From Desulfuromonadales bacterium (GTDB lineage Bacteria > Desulfobacterota > Desulfuromonadia > Desulfuromonadales > JAAXQG01), in contig JAAXQG010000296.1 of the NCBI GenBank assembly GCA_012974445.1, forward strand, positions 1 to 53,122: DNA of 53,122 nucleotides. Reading direction: 5' to 3'. Position numbers and translations under genes: made by a program. Of this stretch, positions 7,639 through 20,599 are shown piece by piece (the stretch's first letter is position 1; each line of letters opens with the position of its first letter). The notes under the pieces are model-generated. The model searched no databases and was not told the DNA's origin. It saw only the letters and a program-made list of their open reading frames with translations.

Positions 7639-10041
7639 TTACCTGACTTCGGCAGAAATTTTACGGCACAGACTGTCGATAAGCTTGCCGTGAGCCCGAA
7701 CGACCTCAGTATCCGTGAGGGTTTTCTCGGCGCTGCGGTAACGAACCCGGACACCGATGCTCTTCTTGCCCAGCTCGATCCCCTTGCCCTGATAGAGATC
7801 GAAGATCTGGATGTCTTCTACATGCTTAGCGGATGCTCCACGGAGGATATCGAGGATTTCCTGTGCACTGACCCCTTCGTCCACCAGCAGTGCGCTGTCG
7901 CGGCTGACATCGGGGAACCGGGAGATGGGCTTGAAACTGGTCTTCTGAGAAGCCTTCGCTAAAAAGGCCTCCACATCGAGCTCAAGCAGATACAGGGGGC
8001 GGTCGATATCATAGGACTGCATGACCGAAGGATGAAGCTCACCTAAGGTTCCGATGACCTTTTTACCGACCTTCAGGGTGCAGGACTTGCCGGGGTGGAG
8101 ATAGGGCTCGCTTGCGCTGCTGTCAAAGCTCAGCTTCTCGACTCGCATTGCCGCCTGAAGCTGCTCGAAAAGCCCCTTCATATCGAAGAAATCCACCTGT
8201 TCGCTGCTCTGGGACCAGCCCTCGGGATCGCGACGACCGCAGATGGCGACGCAGAGGCGATATTCTTCCCGGGGCAGCTCCTCTTGCGTAGGAAAAAATA
8301 CGGGGCGAAGCTCAAAGATCCGCTGGTCGAGGATACGATGGCTGAGGTTGCGCGAGACGGTTTCCAGAATGCTGGGCACCAGGCTGGTGCGCATCACGGA
8401 CTGATCTTCGGACAGCGGGTTGAGCACGGCCACGTTCTTGCGCCGGGGGTCTTCGCAGTTCAGACCGAGGCGATCCCAGGCGGTGGGCGAGATGAAGGAA
8501 TAACTGATGGTCTCGTTACAACCCAGGGAAACCATGAGCTGACGCAGGCGATCCCGAGCCTGAAGGCGGGGCGACGGGGTACTGACTTCCAGAGAACCCA
8601 CCGGCATGGTGACCGGGATATTGTCATAACCGTTTAACCGGGCGACTTCTTCAATCAGATCGACTTCGCGCTCCAGATCAGGACGATAAGCGGGGATGCT
8701 CAGACGAACCCCATCGGCGTCTTTGGTCAGTACCGAGAGCCCGATGGACTCGAGCAGCTCGGCGATACGATGGGCCGAGAGTTCAAAACCGAGAATTCTT
8801 GTGCAGCTCGCCACGCGGATTTGAATCTCATTGGGCAGTAGGGTCGCGGGGTACTGATCCAGAACCCCCGGGGCAATCTGCCCACCGGCAACTTCCTGAA
8901 TCATGGCGGCGGCCCGATCCAGTGCCAGGGGAACCATATCCACATCGCAGCCGCGCTCGAAACGATGGGATGCCTCGGTGTGCAGCCCCAGACGCTTGCT
9001 GGAACGACGGATTCCTACGGGGGAGAAAAATGCACTCTCCAGCAGGATGTCGAGGGTCTGATCGTTGACCTCCGAGTTGAGCCCTCCCATGATTCCAGCC
9101 AGGGCAACGGGGCGCTCGCCATCGCAGATCATGAGATCCTCGGCACTGAGCTGTCGCTCCTGTGTGTCCAGAGTCTGAAAGGCCTCTGCTTCGGAGGCGC
9201 AGCGCACCTGAATCTGCCCACCGGAGAGCAGATTGAAATCAAAGGCATGCAGAGGATGACCCAGCTCCATCAGGACGTAGTTCGTGACATCGACCACATT
9301 GTTGATCGAGCGCTGTCCGATAGACTCGAGAGCCTTCACCAGCCACTGGGGGGAAGGCCCCACCTTAACACCTCGAATCAGCCGCGCGGCGTAACGGGGG
9401 CAACGCTCGGCATTCTCAATGGAGACGGAAGCGACCTCGCAAAGGGGGGTCCCCTGCTCTTCCAGACTGAAGGCGGGTGCCTTCAGAGCCTTGCCCGCCA
9501 TAGCTGCGACCTCGCGAGCCACACCATAGACGCTCAGGCAGTCAGGGCGATTGGGGGTCAGGCCGATTTCATAGCGAATGTCTTTGAGCCCCAGTGCCTC
9601 GAAGACTGGCTGACCAGGAGTGAATTCCTTGGAAAGAATGAGAATCCCCTCTGACTCATCAGCTAGACCGAGCTCCGACTCGGAGCAGAGCATTCCCATG
9701 GAAACTTCACCGCGAATTTTGGATTTCTTGATCTTAAAATCGCCGGGAAGCACGGAGCCAACCTGAGCCAGGGCCACATGGTCGCCCGTGCGATGGTTTT
9801 TTGCTCCACAGACAACCTGCACGACTTCGGAACCCGTATCCACCTGACAGATCGAGAGCTTGTCGGCTTCAGGATGAGCATCCACGGACACCAGGCGGGC
9901 CACGATAACCGAATCGAGTCCTTCACCGAGTCTTTCCATCGCATCGACCTCAAGCCCGGCCATGGTCAGGCGATGGGACAGGTCCTCGGGAGAGAAATCA
10001 AAATCAACATATTGCTTGAGCCAATTATAGGTGACAATCAT
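7639..10041 (-). CDS. pheT: Phenylalanyl-tRNA synthetase beta subunit
   Basis: 800 aa with EMAP-like, B3/B4, B5 and anticodon-binding (FDX-ACB) regions. Confidence 0.97.
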   Translation of the reverse strand: MIVTYNWLKQYVDFDFSPEDLSHRLTMAGLEVDAMERLGEGLDSVIVARLVSVDAHPEADKLSICQVDTGSEVVQVVCGAKNHRTGDHVALAQVGSVLPGDFKIKKSKIRGEVSMGMLCSESELGLADESEGILILSKEFTPGQPVFEALGLKDIRYEIGLTPNRPDCLSVYGVAREVAAMAGKALKAPAFSLEEQGTPLCEVASVSIENAERCPRYAARLIRGVKVGPSPQWLVKALESIGQRSINNVVDVTNYVLMELGHPLHAFDFNLLSGGQIQVRCASEAEAFQTLDTQERQLSAEDLMICDGERPVALAGIMGGLNSEVNDQTLDILLESAFFSPVGIRRSSKRLGLHTEASHRFERGCDVDMVPLALDRAAAMIQEVAGGQIAPGVLDQYPATLLPNEIQIRVASCTRILGFELSAHRIAELLESIGLSVLTKDADGVRLSIPAYRPDLEREVDLIEEVARLNGYDNIPVTMPVGSLEVSTPSPRLQARDRLRQLMVSLGCNETISYSFISPTAWDRLGLNCEDPRRKNVAVLNPLSEDQSVMRTSLVPSILETVSRNLSHRILDQRIFELRPVFFPTQEELPREEYRLCVAICGRRDPEGWSQSSEQVDFFDMKGLFEQLQAAMRVEKLSFDSSASEPYLHPGKSCTLKVGKKVIGTLGELHPSVMQSYDIDRPLYLLELDVEAFLAKASQKTSFKPISRFPDVSRDSALLVDEGVSAQEILDILRGASAKHVEDIQIFDLYQGKGIELGKKSIGVRVRYRSAEKTLTDTEVVRAHGKLIDSLCRKISAEVR

Positions 10042-10148
10042 GGGTCAGTGCCTCGGATATGGATAGCTGGCAACCTTTGCCGCAGTGCCAGGGTTCAGTC
10101 GACTTGGGTACAATAAGATTCAGGAAATTCGACGGGGAAAACGCCCAA

Positions 10149-11174
<1,026 letters not shown>

Positions 11175-11232
11175 TCACCTCAAATGCAAATGGAAGCCAG
11201 AGGCTTCCATCGCAGAAAAAAGAACTGACTGG

Positions 11233-11270
11233 AAAAAAAAGAGATGGGCAGAACCCATCTCTTTTTTTTT
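11233..11270 (-). terminator. Hairpin AGAGATGGG-(CAGAA)-CCCATCTCT with A8 and T9 flanks, between rplT and pheS
   Basis: Perfect stem with U-tract on both strands. Confidence 0.85.
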
Positions 11271-11283
11271 ACAGGACAATTTC

Positions 11284-11637
11284 TTAAAGCTTAGCCTGGG
11301 CGCTTGCCACAACAGCGCTGAAGCCCTTGGCATCATCTACCGCGATCTGTGCCATAACCTTACGGTCAAGCTCGATCCCGGCAAGTTTCAAACCATGAAT
11401 CAGACGGCTGTAGGACAGTCCGTTTTCGCGAGCAGCGGCGTTGATCCGTGCAATCCAGAGGGCACGGAAGTCGCGCTTCTTGACCTTACGGTCACGGTAC
11501 GCATAATTCAGGGCGCGGTCTACAGCCTCTGTTGCGCTGCGAAAAAGTTTACTGCGGGCGCCGCGATAACCCTTGGCCAGCTTGAGAACCTTGTTTCTGC
11601 GTTGTCTCGCTTTAAAACCTCTTTTGACTCTCGGCAT
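11284..11637 (-). CDS. rplT: Ribosomal protein L20
   Basis: [33 protein letters not shown]. Confidence 0.98.
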   Translation of the reverse strand: MPRVKRGFKARQRRNKVLKLAKGYRGARSKLFRSATEAVDRALNYAYRDRKVKKRDFRALWIARINAAARENGLSYSRLIHGLKLAGIELDRKVMAQIAVDDAKGFSAVVASAQAKL

Positions 11638-11752
11638 CTTAATACTCCTGTTGTGGTGTGATCATGTCTGTGCGGCAAAGCCGCTGCCGGACCAGAAGGG
11701 GGAGACAATGACCCCAATGGTCTCGGACTTCCAAGCCGATGGAACTCCCCGA

Positions 11753-11950
11753 TTAGAGATAGGGGATCAAAGCCTTGATATTTTTTTCGTCTGCTCTGTG
11801 AACCAGAGTCCCCTGACGCAGCTCGCGCTTGCGCTTGGTGGACTTCTTGGTCAGAATGTGGCTGGTATAAGCCTTATTACGACGGACTTTACCGCTGCCG
11901 GTCTTGCGAAACCGCTTGGCGGCCCCACGGTTGGTCTTGATCTTTGGCAT
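11753..11950 (-). CDS. rpmI: Ribosomal protein L35
   Basis: [45 protein letters not shown]. Confidence 0.98.
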   Translation of the reverse strand: MPKIKTNRGAAKRFRKTGSGKVRRNKAYTSHILTKKSTKRKRELRQGTLVHRADEKNIKALIPYL

Positions 11951-11986
11951 GAGACTATTCTCCTAGTATTGAACGACATCCGAGTG

Positions 11987-12034
11987 AAAAAACCGCAAAA
12001 AGGTCAGATTCTTTCAGACGAAAGATCTGACCCC
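11987..12034 (-). terminator. Hairpin plus U-tract between infC and rpmI (attenuator, or REP-like insertion)
   Basis: Minus strand GGGGTCAGATCTTTCGTCTGAAAGAATCTGACC followed by TTTTTGCGGTTTTTT; inverted repeat 12002-12032 with one bulged base. Confidence 0.6.
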
Positions 12035-12054
12035 AGGCAGGCATCCTGTGACAA

Positions 12055-12570
12055 TTATTTCTTGTTCGGGGCGACAACCATATGCATGAACCGGCCTTGC
12101 AGCCTGCTCATAAATTCAACAACACCCAGATCCTTGACCGACTCGGCCATCCGAGTCAACTGCCGTTGTCCGAATTCGGGATGGGTCACTTCTCGACCAC
12201 GGAACATAACCGTGACCTTAAGCTTGTTTCCATCTTCGAGGAACCGACGGGCGTTTCTCAACTTGACCTGAAAATCGTGATCTTCAGTTTTGGGACGAAG
12301 CTTGACTTCCTTGAGTTCAACCTTGGCCGTCTTCTTCTTGGCGTCAGCTGCTTTCTTGCTCGCTTCGTATTTAAACTTCCCGTAGTCCATGATACGACAC
12401 ACGGGCGGTTCGGCGTTGGGTGAGACCTCTACAAGATCAAGGCTACGCTCTTCTGCTGCTGCCAGAGCATCTTCAAGAGACAGAATACCTAACTGCCCCC
12501 CCTCATCATCAACAACACGAACTTCACGGGCACGAATATCCCTGTTTATGTTGGTTTCCTGCTTAGCTAT
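12055..12570 (-). CDS. infC: Translation initiation factor IF-3, apparent AUA start codon
   Basis: ORF track gives only 12055-12402, but the frame extends to IAKQETNINRDIRAREVRVVDDEGGQLGILSLEDALAAAEERSLDLVEVSPNAEPPVCRIMDYGKFKYE with AGGAGG 7 nt before ATA. Confidence 0.93.
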   Translation of the reverse strand: MAKQETNINRDIRAREVRVVDDEGGQLGILSLEDALAAAEERSLDLVEVSPNAEPPVCRIMDYGKFKYEASKKAADAKKKTAKVELKEVKLRPKTEDHDFQVKLRNARRFLEDGNKLKVTVMFRGREVTHPEFGQRQLTRMAESVKDLGVVEFMSRLQGRFMHMVVAPNKK

Positions 12571-12581
12571 GACAGCACCTC

Positions 12582-14498
<1,917 letters not shown>

Positions 14499-14515
14499 TT
14501 ACAGACTCCAGAAAG

Positions 14516-14539
14516 TAAAAGAGGCACCCGAGGTGCCTC
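14516..14539 (-). terminator. GAGGCACC-CGA-GGTGCCTC hairpin followed by TTTTA, downstream of tRNA-Val and ~20 nt before thrS
   Basis: Perfect 8-bp stem 14521-14539 with U-tract on minus strand. Confidence 0.8.
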
Positions 14540-14560
14540 CAAGCTACCAGCTTTAATTTT

Positions 14561-14635
<75 letters not shown>

Positions 14636-14653
14636 ATGTCCGAAACGCCGATA

Positions 14654-14683
14654 TATTTATCAAATCACCCCGATCAGTGTCAA
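14654..14683 (-). promoter_or_regulatory. Sigma-70 promoter for tRNA-Val (and possibly thrS operon): TTGACA-18-TAAATA
   Basis: Perfect -35 with suitably spaced -10, ~19 nt upstream of mature tRNA. Confidence 0.65.
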
Positions 14684-14771
14684 CTACTAATTCGATTTTT
14701 TTCTTTTTTCTCGCTCTCAGCTCCCGCCCCTCATAAAGAGCGGGAGCTGGGAATAAAAAAACCGACAGTTT

Positions 14772-16082
14772 TCAGTCCAGAGAGGCCTCGATACGGATCA
14801 GGCGACTTGGCTCTCCGACTACATCCAGGGCGTCAATCTGCGCAAGGGCCGCACGGATATTGGCCTCGCAGGTATCGTGGGTCAGTATCACCACGGGCAC
14901 CGTATTTTCCACATGGCGCTCCGTCTGGATCATCCTGGCGATCCCGATACCCTCGCCCCCGAGAATCCCGGCGATCTGCCCGAGCACCCCAGGCTGATCC
15001 CTGGCCATAAAGCGCAGATAGTAGTGGCTCTGGATCTCATCCATGGGTTTGATGTCGAGGGAGCGGATAGCATCACTGCGATAGCCGCAGGCCGGGCTGC
15101 GACCGGATGCATCCCGATGCCTGTTGCGCACCGCTGCCATAACGTCACCCATAACGGCGCCGGCCGTAGCTTCCATGCCCGCGCCGCGACCGGAGAGCAT
15201 GATGGGCCCGGAGAAATCCCCCATGATGCGCACGGCATTAAAGACCCCGTCCACATCGGACAGGGGGTGCCCCTGAGGGAGCATGGTGGGATGAACCCTC
15301 GCCTCAATGCGACCGCCATCTTCCTTGCAGATGGCCAGCAGCTTGATCTTGTAGCCGAACTCCCTGGCGAACTGAATATCCAGAGCCGAAATCGCACCGA
15401 TCCCCTCGGTATAGATCTGATCGAAATCCACCGGAGTACCGAAACAAAGGGAGATCAGAACCGAGAGTTTATGCGCCGCATCTATCCCCTCGACATCGAA
15501 GGTCGGGTCGGCCTCTGCATACCCCTGCGTCTGAGCATCTTCGAGCACCTCGGCGAAATCGGCGCCTTCATCGGTCATGCGGGTCAGAATATAATTGCAG
15601 GTACCGTTGAGGATGCCGAAAACGCTTTGAAAGCGATTCACACCCAGATTTTCCCGGATCGCCGTAATCACCGGAATCGCACCGGCGACCGCCGCTTCGT
15701 AGAAAACATCGACCCCCGCCTTGCGCGCGGCCTCGAAAATCTCGGGACCGTGAAGAGCCAGCAGCGCCTTGTTGGCTGTAACCACATCCTTGCCATGGGC
15801 AATGGCCTTGAGAATGTAAGTGCGCGCCGGCTCGTAGCCCCCCATGAGCTCGATAACCAGATCGATATCGGGGTCCACAAGGATGGAATCCACATCCTGC
15901 GTCAGCACGCCCGGCGCCACTTCGACTCCGCGGGAACGCTCGATGTCACGAGTGGCGATGCGAGTAAGCACAACCTCGGCATCCAGGCGCTGCCTCAACA
16001 GGTCAGCGTTGTCCGCAAAAGCCTTGACTACTCCTGTTCCGACGGTGCCGAAACCCAACAGTGCTGCCTTAATCTGTTTCAT
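14772..16082 (-). CDS. hom: Homoserine dehydrogenase (ACT domain)
   Basis: MKQIKAALLGFGTVGTGVVKAF...; ATG at 16082 with GGAGG upstream; ORF-track N-extension to 16211 overlaps nusB and is unlikely. Confidence 0.95.
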   Translation of the reverse strand: MKQIKAALLGFGTVGTGVVKAFADNADLLRQRLDAEVVLTRIATRDIERSRGVEVAPGVLTQDVDSILVDPDIDLVIELMGGYEPARTYILKAIAHGKDVVTANKALLALHGPEIFEAARKAGVDVFYEAAVAGAIPVITAIRENLGVNRFQSVFGILNGTCNYILTRMTDEGADFAEVLEDAQTQGYAEADPTFDVEGIDAAHKLSVLISLCFGTPVDFDQIYTEGIGAISALDIQFAREFGYKIKLLAICKEDGGRIEARVHPTMLPQGHPLSDVDGVFNAVRIMGDFSGPIMLSGRGAGMEATAGAVMGDVMAAVRNRHRDASGRSPACGYRSDAIRSLDIKPMDEIQSHYYLRFMARDQPGVLGQIAGILGGEGIGIARMIQTERHVENTVPVVILTHDTCEANIRAALAQIDALDVVGEPSRLIRIEASLD

Positions 16083-16117
16083 GAAACTGCTACCTCCATG
16101 ACAAAAAAGCCCGGGAC

Positions 16118-16618
16118 TTAAGCCTCGGCGGATTCGTCTTGCCTGTGGGTGCGGGCGATGCGATCCAAAATTCCATTGATAAACGAAGAAGTTTCCTTGG
16201 TGCCGAAACATTTTCCGATCTCGATTGCCTCATTGAGAATAACCGTAACCGGCGTCTCCGGACGAAAGAGCAGCTCAAAGGTTGCCAGGCGCAGGATCGA
16301 CAGATCTACCCGGGCCATGCGCTCCAGCGTCCAGTTCTTGGCCGCAACTCCGATCACCTCATCGATGCGGCTAAGGTGCTGGGCGACCCCGCCGGCCAGA
16401 TCCTCGGCAAAGGAGCTCACCAACTTTGGAACCTGCTCGGAAAAACATTCCAGCGGCTCGCCAAGAACGTCATCCTCAAAGCGAAAGTTTTTCCAGAATT
16501 GTTCAAAGAGATCGCGGGAGTCCGCGGCTTCTTTCTCAAGTCCATAGATCATTTTCAGGGCCAGTTCCCGCCCTGTACGCCGATTGCCTTTAATGAAACA
16601 CCTTCCCTTCACAAACAC
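16118..16618 (-). CDS. nusB: Transcription antitermination factor NusB
   Basis: GNRRTGRELALKMIYGLE...RMARVDLSILRLATFELLFRPETPVTVILNEAIEIGKCFGTKETSSFINGILDRI. Confidence 0.95.
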   Translation of the reverse strand: MFVKGRCFIKGNRRTGRELALKMIYGLEKEAADSRDLFEQFWKNFRFEDDVLGEPLECFSEQVPKLVSSFAEDLAGGVAQHLSRIDEVIGVAAKNWTLERMARVDLSILRLATFELLFRPETPVTVILNEAIEIGKCFGTKETSSFINGILDRIARTHRQDESAEA

Positions 16619-16621
16619 TGA

Positions 16622-17083
16622 TCAGAGCTGGGCCATCAAATTGGCCATCTCGATAGCACTGACAGCAGCATCAAATCCCTTGTTTCCAGCCTTGGTACCG
16701 GCCCGTTCGATGGCCTGTTCGATACTGTCGGTGGTCAGCACTCCAAAGATTATGGGAACCCCCGTTTGCATCCCCACAGCAGCAACCCCCTTGGTGACCT
16801 CGGAGCTGACATAGTCGAAATGGGGGGTCGAACCCCGAATCACCGCCCCGAGACAGATAACGGCGTCATACTTGCGCGCTGCCATCTTCTGGGCAACCAG
16901 AGGGATCTCGAAGGCCCCTGGAACTTTGACGATGTCGATGAGCTCATCGCTACCGCCATGACGGATAATGGCGTCAATCGCCCCTTCCAAGAGGCGCTCT
17001 GCGATAAAACTGTTAAAACGGCCAACCACGATGCCGATCTTCAATCCGTCGGCATTGAGTTTTCCTTCGATCAGATTTGGCAT
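16622..17083 (-). CDS. ribH: 6,7-dimethyl-8-ribityllumazine synthase
   Basis: [30 protein letters not shown]...[27 protein letters not shown]. Confidence 0.97.
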   Translation of the reverse strand: MPNLIEGKLNADGLKIGIVVGRFNSFIAERLLEGAIDAIIRHGGSDELIDIVKVPGAFEIPLVAQKMAARKYDAVICLGAVIRGSTPHFDYVSSEVTKGVAAVGMQTGVPIIFGVLTTDSIEQAIERAGTKAGNKGFDAAVSAIEMANLMAQL

Positions 17084-17117
17084 ATCCGTCTCCTGTTTCG
17101 CCCGGACTTACCGGGCT

Positions 17118-18323
17118 TCAGATATTCTCAAGCAGATGACCGAGTTTTTCGCGCTTGGTCGTAAGATAGGCGCGATTGGCACTGGTCGCCTTCATTTCAA
17201 TGGCTACGCGCTCGACGATCGAGAGGCCGTAGCCTTCCAGACCGACTATTTTCTTGGGATTATTGGTCATAAGACGGATCTTCTTGACTCCAAGATCCCT
17301 GAGAATCTGCGCCCCAATACCGTAGTCCCGCAGATCGGCCTTGAAACCCAGAACCTCATTAGCCTCAACGGTATCGTGCCCCTCATCCTGTAGCGAATAG
17401 GCCTTGAGCTTGTTGATCAGGCCGATTCCTCGGCCCTCCTGACGCATATAGAGCACGACTCCCCGCTCTTCCTGGCTGATCTGCTCCATGGCGCTGTGGA
17501 GCTGATCTCCGCAGTCGCAGCGAGCCGACCCGAACACGTCGCCGGTGAGACACTCGGAGTGAACACGCACAAGAAGTGGCTCGTCGGGGTTGATCTCCCC
17601 CCTCACCAGGGCAATATGCTGCATTCCGTCCACATCGTTTTCATAGACAATCGCCTTGAATTCACCCCCGAAAACCGTGGGCATGCGTGTTTCCACCGCA
17701 CGGCGCACCAGGGATTCCTTGTGCATACGATAGGCGACCAGATCAGCGACAGTGACGATTTTGAGTTCATGTTTTTTGGCGAACTCAACGAGCTGCGGCA
17801 TGCGCGACATGGTGCCGTCATCATTCATGATTTCGCAGATGACCCCGGCGGGCTTAACCCCAGCAAGGCGGGAAAGATCCACGGAACCTTCGGTCTGCCC
17901 TGCCCTTACCAGCACTCCGCCGCGCTTGGCGCGCAGTGGAAACACATGTCCCGGTCGGGCAAGATCGTACGGACGACTCTTGTCGTCAATAGCGACCTCA
18001 ATAGTACGGGCCCGGTCTGCTGCCGAAATGCCCGTGGTCACTCCTGTACGGGCCTCGATAGAAACGGTAAAGGCCGTGCCGAAAGAAGAGGTGTTGGACG
18101 AAACCATCAGCGGCAACTCAAGCAGGTCAGCGCGCTCTTCGGTCATCGAAAGACAGATCAGACCGCGACCTTCTTTGGCCATAAAATTGATAACTTCGGC
18201 CGTGGCAAACTCCGCGGCGACAACCAGGTCGCCCTCATTTTCACGATCTTCGTCGTCGACCAGAATAACCATCTTACCCTGGCGGATGTCCTTGATAGCA
18301 TCCTCGATCTTAGCCATTGGCAT
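17118..18323 (-). CDS. ribBA: Bifunctional DHBP synthase / GTP cyclohydrolase II
   Basis: [19 protein letters not shown]...; [20 protein letters not shown]. Confidence 0.97.
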   Translation of the reverse strand: MPMAKIEDAIKDIRQGKMVILVDDEDRENEGDLVVAAEFATAEVINFMAKEGRGLICLSMTEERADLLELPLMVSSNTSSFGTAFTVSIEARTGVTTGISAADRARTIEVAIDDKSRPYDLARPGHVFPLRAKRGGVLVRAGQTEGSVDLSRLAGVKPAGVICEIMNDDGTMSRMPQLVEFAKKHELKIVTVADLVAYRMHKESLVRRAVETRMPTVFGGEFKAIVYENDVDGMQHIALVRGEINPDEPLLVRVHSECLTGDVFGSARCDCGDQLHSAMEQISQEERGVVLYMRQEGRGIGLINKLKAYSLQDEGHDTVEANEVLGFKADLRDYGIGAQILRDLGVKKIRLMTNNPKKIVGLEGYGLSIVERVAIEMKATSANRAYLTTKREKLGHLLENI

Positions 18324-18350
18324 GGGAAAACTCCTGTCCCTGTGAATCGA

Positions 18351-19004
18351 TTAAAGAAAGCCGTTACGGGCGAGCAGGTCCAGACTGACCCCTGGGCCCC
18401 CGGGTGATACTGCTGCGCCACCGGTCAACAGGCGCTCGACATACTTGCCGATCAGATCCGTCTCTATGTTGACCTGATCGCCGATTCTGAGAAATTCCAG
18501 AGCGGTCTGCTTCAGAGTGTGGGGAATGATCGCCACGGTAAAACCATCACTCAAAAGCTCCGAAACGGTGAGACTGACCCCGTCAATGCACACCGAACCC
18601 TTCGTTATAAGATATCTAAGCGGTGCTGGCGGCAGGGAAAACTGGAAAAAAATCGTATTGGCTTCCCGCACTATGCCAGTGACGGTGCCCTGGGCATCCA
18701 CATGGCCACTGACAAGGTGCCCACCGAGTCGATCACCGAAGCGAAGCGCCCTCTCGAGATTGACCCGGGACCCTTCCCTGAGCCGGGAAAGAGAAGTAAC
18801 TCTCCAGGTCTCAGAAGAGAGATCAGCACTGAACCACCCCTCACCGAAATCCACGACGGTGAGACAGATTCCATTGACAGCGATACTCTCGCCGAGCACG
18901 AATTCGGCCTGAGCTAAACTGCAATTCAAGGTTACCCGCAGCTGCTGAGAATTTCGCTCGATGCGCTTGACCGCGCCCACATCCTCTATGAGACCGGTAA
19001 ACAT
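18351..19004 (-). CDS. ribE: Riboflavin synthase alpha subunit
   Basis: MFTGLIEDVGAV...GESIAVNGICLTV...GDRLGGHLVSGHVD. Confidence 0.96.
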   Translation of the reverse strand: MFTGLIEDVGAVKRIERNSQQLRVTLNCSLAQAEFVLGESIAVNGICLTVVDFGEGWFSADLSSETWRVTSLSRLREGSRVNLERALRFGDRLGGHLVSGHVDAQGTVTGIVREANTIFFQFSLPPAPLRYLITKGSVCIDGVSLTVSELLSDGFTVAIIPHTLKQTALEFLRIGDQVNIETDLIGKYVERLLTGGAAVSPGGPGVSLDLLARNGFL

Positions 19005-20119
19005 CGCTCTATCTCTCCTTCAACGAGGATATCGTTTTCGATGGACCGCACCCGCACATCGCGAAGCTGCATACAATCGGCGATGCGGGAAACACCTGCA
19101 CCAGAGAATATCCCGGAACCATCTCGCCCCCCCATGAGTATGGGCGCCATAAATACCATCAGTCGATCGACAAATCCAGCGCTGAGCATGGCGTTGTTCA
19201 GGGTGGCCCCCCCTTCCAGCAGGATGGACTGAATCCCTTCGGCACCCAGAACACTCATCAGCTGCCCCAGATCGACCTGAGCGCCGGGGGATCCCAGCCG
19301 CAAAACCCGCACCCGCTTCGATCGAAGGCGTTCGGCGCGAAGCTCAGGGACATCGGCCCCACAGATGATCAGGGTTTCAGCCTTGGAGTCCAGATGGAGG
19401 ATTCTGGACTCAGGAGGAGTTCTGAGATAGGTATCGACCAGGATACGAAGAGGATCATGCCCATGGCCCTCGGGCAGGCGGGTTGTCAGCTGGGGGTCAT
19501 CGGCCAGAACAGTGCCGATGCCCACCATGATCGCATCGACCCGATCACGAAGGCGATGGACCTCAAGGCGGCTTTGCTGCCCGGAAATCCATTTGGAATC
19601 GCCCTTCGATGTAGCCGTCTTTCCATCGAGGGTCACAGCTGCCTTGAGGGTCACATGAGGAAGGCCGGTGAGTATATGACGGGCAAAAGGGGCAATCAGC
19701 CGCCGGCATTCATCCTCCAGCAGGCCGATATGAACCTCTATGCCTGCAGCCCGAAGCTTTTCGACCCCTCGGCCGGCCACCAGCGGATTCGGATCCAAGG
19801 TCCCTACCTGCACCCGGGCCAGTCCGGCGGCGATGACAGCGTCGGCGCAGGGCCCCGTGCGCCCCTGATGACTGCAGGGCTCCAGCGTCACATAGAGATC
19901 AGCGCCCCGGGCCTGAGCTGCGGCCTGCTCGAGGGCGAAAATTTCGGCATGAGGTTCACCGGCACCAGGATGAAATCCCTCCCCCACCAGTCGTCCCTGC
20001 CGAACAACCACAGCGCCGACGGCGGGATTGGGGTTGGTTCGCCCTTCGGCCCGGCGAGCAAGATCCAAGGCGAGCTCCATCCATCTTGAGGTTTCGGCAG
20101 CATCGATCATTAGCAGCAC
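18986..20119 (-). CDS. ribD: Bifunctional riboflavin deaminase/reductase RibD
   Basis: GEPHAEIFAL...TLEPCSHQGRTGPCADAVI; C-terminal reductase. Confidence 0.96.
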   Translation of the reverse strand: MLLMIDAAETSRWMELALDLARRAEGRTNPNPAVGAVVVRQGRLVGEGFHPGAGEPHAEIFALEQAAAQARGADLYVTLEPCSHQGRTGPCADAVIAAGLARVQVGTLDPNPLVAGRGVEKLRAAGIEVHIGLLEDECRRLIAPFARHILTGLPHVTLKAAVTLDGKTATSKGDSKWISGQQSRLEVHRLRDRVDAIMVGIGTVLADDPQLTTRLPEGHGHDPLRILVDTYLRTPPESRILHLDSKAETLIICGADVPELRAERLRSKRVRVLRLGSPGAQVDLGQLMSVLGAEGIQSILLEGGATLNNAMLSAGFVDRLMVFMAPILMGGRDGSGIFSGAGVSRIADCMQLRDVRVRSIENDILVEGEIERCLPVS

Positions 20120-20137
20120 CGGAGGGAAAAAGGATGT

Positions 20138-20599
20138 TTACTGAGCTCCGCCATTGAGAATATCCTTCAATTCTGACATGAACTCGTTGATATCCTTGAA
20201 CTGGCGATAAACCGAAGCGAACCGGACATAGGCCACCTCGTCCAGGGTGCGAAGGGCCTCCATGACCTTATTGCCGATTTCACTGGCTTCGATCTCTTTT
20301 TCTCCGCTCTCCTGAAGGGAGCGCTCTAGATCGTCAACCGTCTTTTCTATGACGGCGATGGAGACGGGGCGCTTCTCGCAGGCCCGCTGCATTCCCGAAA
20401 CGATCTTGAGCCGGTCATAGGTCTCGCGGCGCCCGTCCTTCTTGATGATCCAGGGGAGTATCTCCTCCACCCTCTCATAGGTGGTGAAGCGACGGGCACA
20501 TTCGAGACATTCCCGGCGGCGGCGGATGCTGTTGGCTTCCTTTCCGAGGCGCGAATCGATGACCTTGGTCTCGGTATGGGAGCAGAAAGGGCACTTCAT
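20138..20599 (-). CDS. nrdR: Transcriptional regulator NrdR
   Basis: [45 protein letters not shown]. Confidence 0.97.
   Translation of the reverse strand: MKCPFCSHTETKVIDSRLGKEANSIRRRRECLECARRFTTYERVEEILPWIIKKDGRRETYDRLKIVSGMQRACEKRPVSIAVIEKTVDDLERSLQESGEKEIEASEIGNKVMEALRTLDEVAYVRFASVYRQFKDINEFMSELKDILNGGAQ

Noticed and set aside
16083-16211. N-terminal extension of hom in the ORF track
   Set aside because: Overlaps the nusB 3' end and reads as non-conserved; the ATG at 16082 has a good SD and canonical N-terminus
20100-20140. FMN riboswitch before ribD
   Set aside because: Only ~18 nt separate nrdR and ribD; no RFN element fits
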